Source: Trissonchulus latispiculum (taxonomy: Eukaryota > Nematoda > Enoplea > Enoplida > Ironidae). Taken from it: a stretch of DNA of 64,000 bases. A program made the translations under genes and the position numbers. The notes under the pieces are model-generated. The model was not told the origin of the DNA. It saw only the letters and a program-made list of their open reading frames with translations, and ran no database searches. Shown piece by piece: positions 60,599 to 64,000 of the stretch; position 1 is the first letter of the stretch, and each line of letters opens with the position of its first letter. The stretch lies in the NCBI GenBank assembly GCA_030248195.1, contig JASAND010013437.1, positions 32,623 through 96,622 of the forward strand. The letters are read 5' to 3'.

Positions 60599-60781
60599 TT
60601 ATACACTGTCTTGTTCTTCATTCAGGATTGAGTGTAGCAGTTGATGAGCTCGGTGAACTGAGCAGTATTTAGCTCTATCTCTTTTCATGTAGTCCGGACA
60701 GCAGCCATAGCCTTTGTCATCAGGTATTAGCATGTAGCTGGGAATTTCCAAAGTTCTTGACTTAGCTATCTTGAACAGCAA
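60599..60781 (-). CDS. Small possible exon, Cys/His-containing
   Basis: The frame ends at 60599 and contains YMLIPDDKGYGCCPDYMKRD and KYCSVHRAH, with plausible coding composition. It lies between the first exon and the finger exon of the right-arm gene and is missing from the left arm. It may be an alternative last exon. Confidence 0.4.
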   Translation of the reverse strand: MLFKIAKSRTLEIPSYMLIPDDKGYGCCPDYMKRDRAKYCSVHRAHQLLHSILNEEQDSV

Positions 60782-60807
60782 TGAAGTAATGAGTTTTAAC
60801 TGAAAAC

Positions 60808-60999
60808 TTACTTCAGTGGAGTTGCATTTAGAGGCAGGAAAGTGTGGTAGGATGAGTCATGATGAACTAGTTTGGAAGTCACCTTGGGCGGCACAATATC
60901 TTTATTATAATAACTTGTGTGCATTTTGTAGTATATGTGTGATGAGTAGGAATCTAGCATACTGATCGTAGTAAGCACCACCAGCGCAACTTGTGCCAT
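60808..60999 (-). CDS. First exon of the right-arm zinc-finger locus
   Basis: The ATG at 60997-60999 starts a frame with a weakly hydrophobic N-terminus (MAQVALVVLTTISM) and then MHTSYYNKDIVPPKVTSK, the same residues as the start of the left-arm copy. A GTAAGT donor candidate lies at 60806-60811. In the left arm this part is joined directly to the finger. Confidence 0.5.
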   Translation of the reverse strand: MAQVALVVLTTISMLDSYSSHIYYKMHTSYYNKDIVPPKVTSKLVHHDSSYHTFLPLNATPLK

Positions 61000-61124
61000 T
61001 GAGCCAGAACGCCCATTTATCCTTTTAATATTTTAAAACCGGCTATATTGTTGAATTGTGATGTTTGAAAGAATACAGAGATGCCACAAAAATTTAAATT
61101 AATTTAAATATTGTAGTATATTAA

Positions 61125-61190
61125 TGGGTGAGGAAGCGTCACCCGCACCACTTGCGCCACTTAGCCAGAACTCCCATTTTTATACTACTA
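61125..61190 (-). repeat. Extra copy of the GGCTCA-containing arm motif
   Basis: Read on the minus strand it resembles 39855-39920 and 60965-61020 (AAAATGGG(C/A)GTTCT..GGCT.A.TGGC.CAAGT). The TGGC-TNAGTGGC word looks like a Pol III A box, so this may be the head of a tRNA-derived repeat. Confidence 0.4.
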
Positions 61191-61509
61191 TTCACTGCTC
61201 TTATGATATATGTATGCTATGGTCCCAATATCTTCCTAATATATCCCAGTACCTCCCTATTAGAGGCCTGCATTACGGCCCGACAGCCAAGGTCTATTAA
61301 AAGTTAATTTAATAATAATTAAACTTGAACTAGAATTGTATAGACACATCACTTTCCTTAAATTTGTGTGTATTTTATACGACTTTAAAGCATGATTTGC
61401 AATGTTAATAGCTTTAATAGAAAGCTTCAGATTAATGTAAAACTTTCTAAACATGTGTTCGAAGGCATTTCCTACCATTTTTACTAAAAATTAAGCAATT
61501 TCAAAAATT
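61191..61509. other. No gene seen
   Basis: AT-rich sequence with nothing supported. Confidence 0.4.
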
Positions 61510-62072
61510 TTAATTTTTTAATGTTTTTACTGCAATCGAAAGAGGACAGTCAAATAACTCTAAATCCGAAGAATCAAGCTGCCAGCTTCTATTAACTCCA
61601 AAAGAAGCATTTTTAAATTTTATCACTCCTATGTTTTGCGTGTAAAATTCAGTGTTAATACAAAGCAAGTCGTGTCCATACAACGAAAAATATTGTCCGT
61701 TCATGGCAAGGGCTGATATATGCTGAAGATAGACCGATGTTTTGACATTATCGAGTAATCTTAAATTAATTCTTGAGGCACCATAAGACATCCAAAACAC
61801 AAAATAGTCATGCCGAAATGTGAAAATTGCTGGAGATTACGTTTCTGCAAGTAACTTCGATCTAAACTTACCAACTTTCGGACAGTGGAAGTTATCCATT
61901 TGACAACCTTCCAGAGTTCTAAAACGGACGAAAGAAGGTTGACATGCTGTCATGCTCCTCTTCAAATGATCGGGGATCTTCGGAAACGAAGTGCTCAGTT
62001 GGAAACACTGTTTGCAGTCAGGCGATGCGCTGATACTAGATGGCGGATTTGCACAATAGTAGAAAACGCTCT
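61510..62072 (-). CDS. 3' exons of an unrecognised extracellular-type gene
   Basis: Two exons join in phase 1: 62072-61872 and 61829-61510 (stop TAA), with a 42-base intron (GTAAGT..CTCCAG). The first is Cys-rich (YYCANPP, DCKQCF, EGCQM, FHCPK), and the second has beta-rich text (YGHDLLCINTEFY, IGVIKFKNASFGV) ending near a Cys and a Lys-rich tail. Phase-1 borders and cysteines suggest a secreted or surface protein. Earlier exons are upstream (above 62080). No homologue recognised. Confidence 0.6.
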
Positions 62073-62079
62073 CTGAAAA

Positions 62080-62638
62080 CAAAAGATGTAACAAATCATA
62101 TAAGACAATATATTAGTAAAGAAAAGAAGTCAAAACTATAGGGTAAAGAGCAATTGCGGACATTATTCAATCGCCTATCATATAAATAGTTTAACCCCTT
62201 CTAAGGGTATTAGGATGAGAAGTGGGAAGACTTTCCAAGGCGATACGAATCAGCTCTCTGTGACTTCAACGATCATCCTCGGTCGAACCCACTTGCCTGA
62301 TAAATTATCCTCAATTCTTATCTCAGTGAGTCAGTCGATAATCGTCGGAATTATGAGGACTATTTGTTCCTGTTTATCAATTCAAAACAAGAAGCGTATG
62401 CCTTTTATTATTCTGCCGTAGGCGGAATCTTTGTAATGGGTGAACCCTAAATTACGTGTAATAACAGATGAGATGGAATCGTAATGCCTATGTTTAACAC
62501 ACAGACTTACACTTAGTTAGGCTGTCTTTTTTCGGTGGGGGGTGTGAGGGCGGAAGTTAGTCTGGAACCCTCAGTCCACATGATGTTACATTTAATTTTG
62601 GAAGGTAAGGCTGCTACATTTATTTTGTTATATGAAAA
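62080..62638. other. No firm feature
   Basis: Probably intron or upstream sequence of the preceding minus-strand gene. An inverted GAACCC/GGGTTC-type word pair is too short to call. Confidence 0.3.
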
Positions 62639-62956
62639 TTAACGTTTAAGCCATTTTACAGTGGGGGCCATGGTTTTCCTGATTCTGAAAGTTTTTCGCT
62701 TAGTTCCCCCTTCGGTTCTGATTTTCAATTTGTGAATCAGAATGCTCAATATGCAAATTAGATGAGCCCAGAAAAATAGTAGTACTGAGAGTGAGAAGTA
62801 GTTGAAAACAGCGGCTGCTAATAATGTTTGTAATAGTTGGTATTTTACATTTTTCTTCAAACATTTCACCATTCCTTTTAAACGTTTTGACTGACCGGGA
62901 TATGGACTCAAATTTATTTTGGAAACCAAACCCGTTTGTTGTCTAGTACAAAGCAA
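62639..62956 (-). CDS. Possible coding exon with one hydrophobic segment
   Basis: The frame of 105 codons has a hydrophobic stretch (SLSVLLFFWAHLICILSILI) followed by a basic tail (RKTFRIRKTM). It could be a membrane-protein end exon, but no clear acceptor or partner exon was found, so it may be chance. Confidence 0.25.
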   Translation of the reverse strand: MLCTRQQTGLVSKINLSPYPGQSKRLKGMVKCLKKNVKYQLLQTLLAAAVFNYFSLSVLLFFWAHLICILSILIHKLKIRTEGGTKRKTFRIRKTMAPTVKWLKR

Positions 62957-64000
62957 GAATTTAAGGACCTTTCTTTAATGAACATTGACTAAAGAAACGG
63001 AAGCTAATACACTTAGTCCCTTAGTCACCGAAGTGGTTAAATGATTGGATTTAAGAAACCTTAAAGATGCTTTGACAAGCTTTGACTCGCCCTCTTGTCT
63101 GAATTTTCAACTCGCTATAAACAATACAAACAATATGTTGTAACCATAGTTAGATTTGTTCATCGATTCATTAGCTATCGATTCATACACAATTTGGCTA
63201 ATTATAAATTGGCAATTTTCATCTAAAGGAATCACACGAGATTACACAACAGAGCAAGCTCACTTTGAGGAATTTATGGTCACTACTTGGTTGTGCTTGT
63301 GCAAGCATGATACGGGGGGACTTGGGCTCAATTAGATTCAGTTGACCATGTTAGTTCGGATTGAATAATGAGTGAACTATCAACGGAATTGCAAAACTGT
63401 CAGAAATGGCAAGTTTCTGCTAACAATAAAAATGCGAATATCTTCAAAGAGCCTTTCGGATGCAGCTTTCCAAAGCGATTTTGACAGCTGTCTCCAATAG
63501 TTTGGAAGAAAAGGACACTTACTGAAAGTAGTATTTTTCGTGTTCCAAAAATTGTTAATTTTCTAATTCTTAACTTTAACAAAATTGTCAAAAACAGAAT
63601 GCTAAATAGAACTGCATTAGATAGCTGCACTATATATGCATGCAAAATTTTAACTGAAGCGAGGAATATGTAGTTTTGTTCAGTCCTCCTGGAGTTTAGG
63701 CTTAAGTGTAAGAAGTGACTTTGTGTTGTGAAACGGATTGCACAGCACAACGGGAAAATTTTCGTAAAAGCGCTAACGTGTCTCTAGCACACAAGATAGA
63801 CAGCTATCGAGGCTGGGGGTTAAACAGCACTGAATCTTCTTTTCTAATGACTTAGAAATTAATATATATATTCATGAGATAACCAAATTGCATGATCACG
63901 CACCGTGGCGGAATTGTTCCTCTTTTAGGGGTAACTTGTTAGAATATTTTTATTAGATTAAGCTTTATATCCACCTGTTAGCCAGTGGAGAATGTTACTA
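62957..64000. other. No gene seen to the window end
   Basis: AT-rich; frames at 63400-63750 (-) show hydrophobic but low-complexity text without exon borders. Confidence 0.35.

Larger units (their letters stand above)
59163..61020 (-). repeat. Right arm of the large inverted duplication
   Basis: Inverted counterpart of 39840-41091, longer by the minisatellite and one more exon. Differences between arms include two separate 4-base indels in the zinc-finger gene. Confidence 0.85.

Noticed and set aside
39840..61020. Whole 21-kb unit as a Maverick/Polinton-like or other giant DNA transposon
   Set aside because: No DNA polymerase B, packaging ATPase or capsid of that class. The right arm ends inside a MITE and an LTR, which fits a rearrangement better than real termini.
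63400..63750. 116-codon minus-strand hydrophobic frame
   Set aside because: Low-complexity text and no splice context to support it.

Overview
This window reads as DNA from an animal nuclear genome, most likely an invertebrate. A nematode or other ecdysozoan is my best guess, held loosely. The support is spliced genes with short GT..AG-flanked exons, TTTCAG-type acceptors, an arylalkylamine N-acetyltransferase-like gene, envelope-bearing Ty3/gypsy-like LTR retroelements, and many foldback and MITE-type DNA transposons. There are no bacterial operons. The window is dominated by mobile DNA, and host genes are few, small and often only partly contained.

Region by region. 1-17367: a tandem array on the minus strand, LTR - gag copy A - LTR - gag copy B - LTR, in which neighbouring units share LTRs of about 4.85 kb and pol is missing. 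The two LTRs that reach the U3 start carry a 30-bp heat-shock-element-like array. 17368-19144: AT-rich, no gene. 19153-24220: a 5.07-kb terminal-inverted-repeat element with an 8-bp target duplication and a second 1.8-kb inverted-repeat element nested inside it. It sits 40 bp upstream of an exon. 24269-25819: the last four exons of a single-pass membrane protein gene (+). 25865-30960: tandem repeats, several MITEs, a tRNA-Thr-like sequence, an N-acetyltransferase gene (-), a CCGG-rich foldback and a long (TA)n. 30964-33150: a 2.2-kb foldback. 33155-37640: gene-poor, with motif arrays and a 315-bp MITE. 37649-39641: partial exons of two minus-strand genes.

39840-61020 is the most unusual part. 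Two inverted arms carry a C2H2 zinc-finger gene and the same MITE insertion. They flank a near-complete LTR retroelement (41153-59162, +). Its polyprotein order is gag, then an envelope/fusion glycoprotein, then two consecutive aspartic proteases, reverse transcriptase, RNase H, integrase, and finally an OTU-type cysteine protease. Canonical envelope-bearing retroelements place env after pol. Between the polyprotein and the 3' LTR are two paralogous accessory ORFs with CPN..C motifs. The element has a frameshift in gag, homopolymer tracts near the gag start, an inverted-repeat insertion in its 5' LTR, and a 3' LTR cut off by the inverted duplication.

61500-62072 holds two exons of a further minus-strand gene, and the rest to 64000 shows little. 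Working together: the gag-only elements at 1-17 kb would need proteins supplied in trans from a relative with pol. Copy A still keeps a signal-peptide-like segment after gag, as in the complete element, so the gag-env-pol layout appears to be shared by a wider family.
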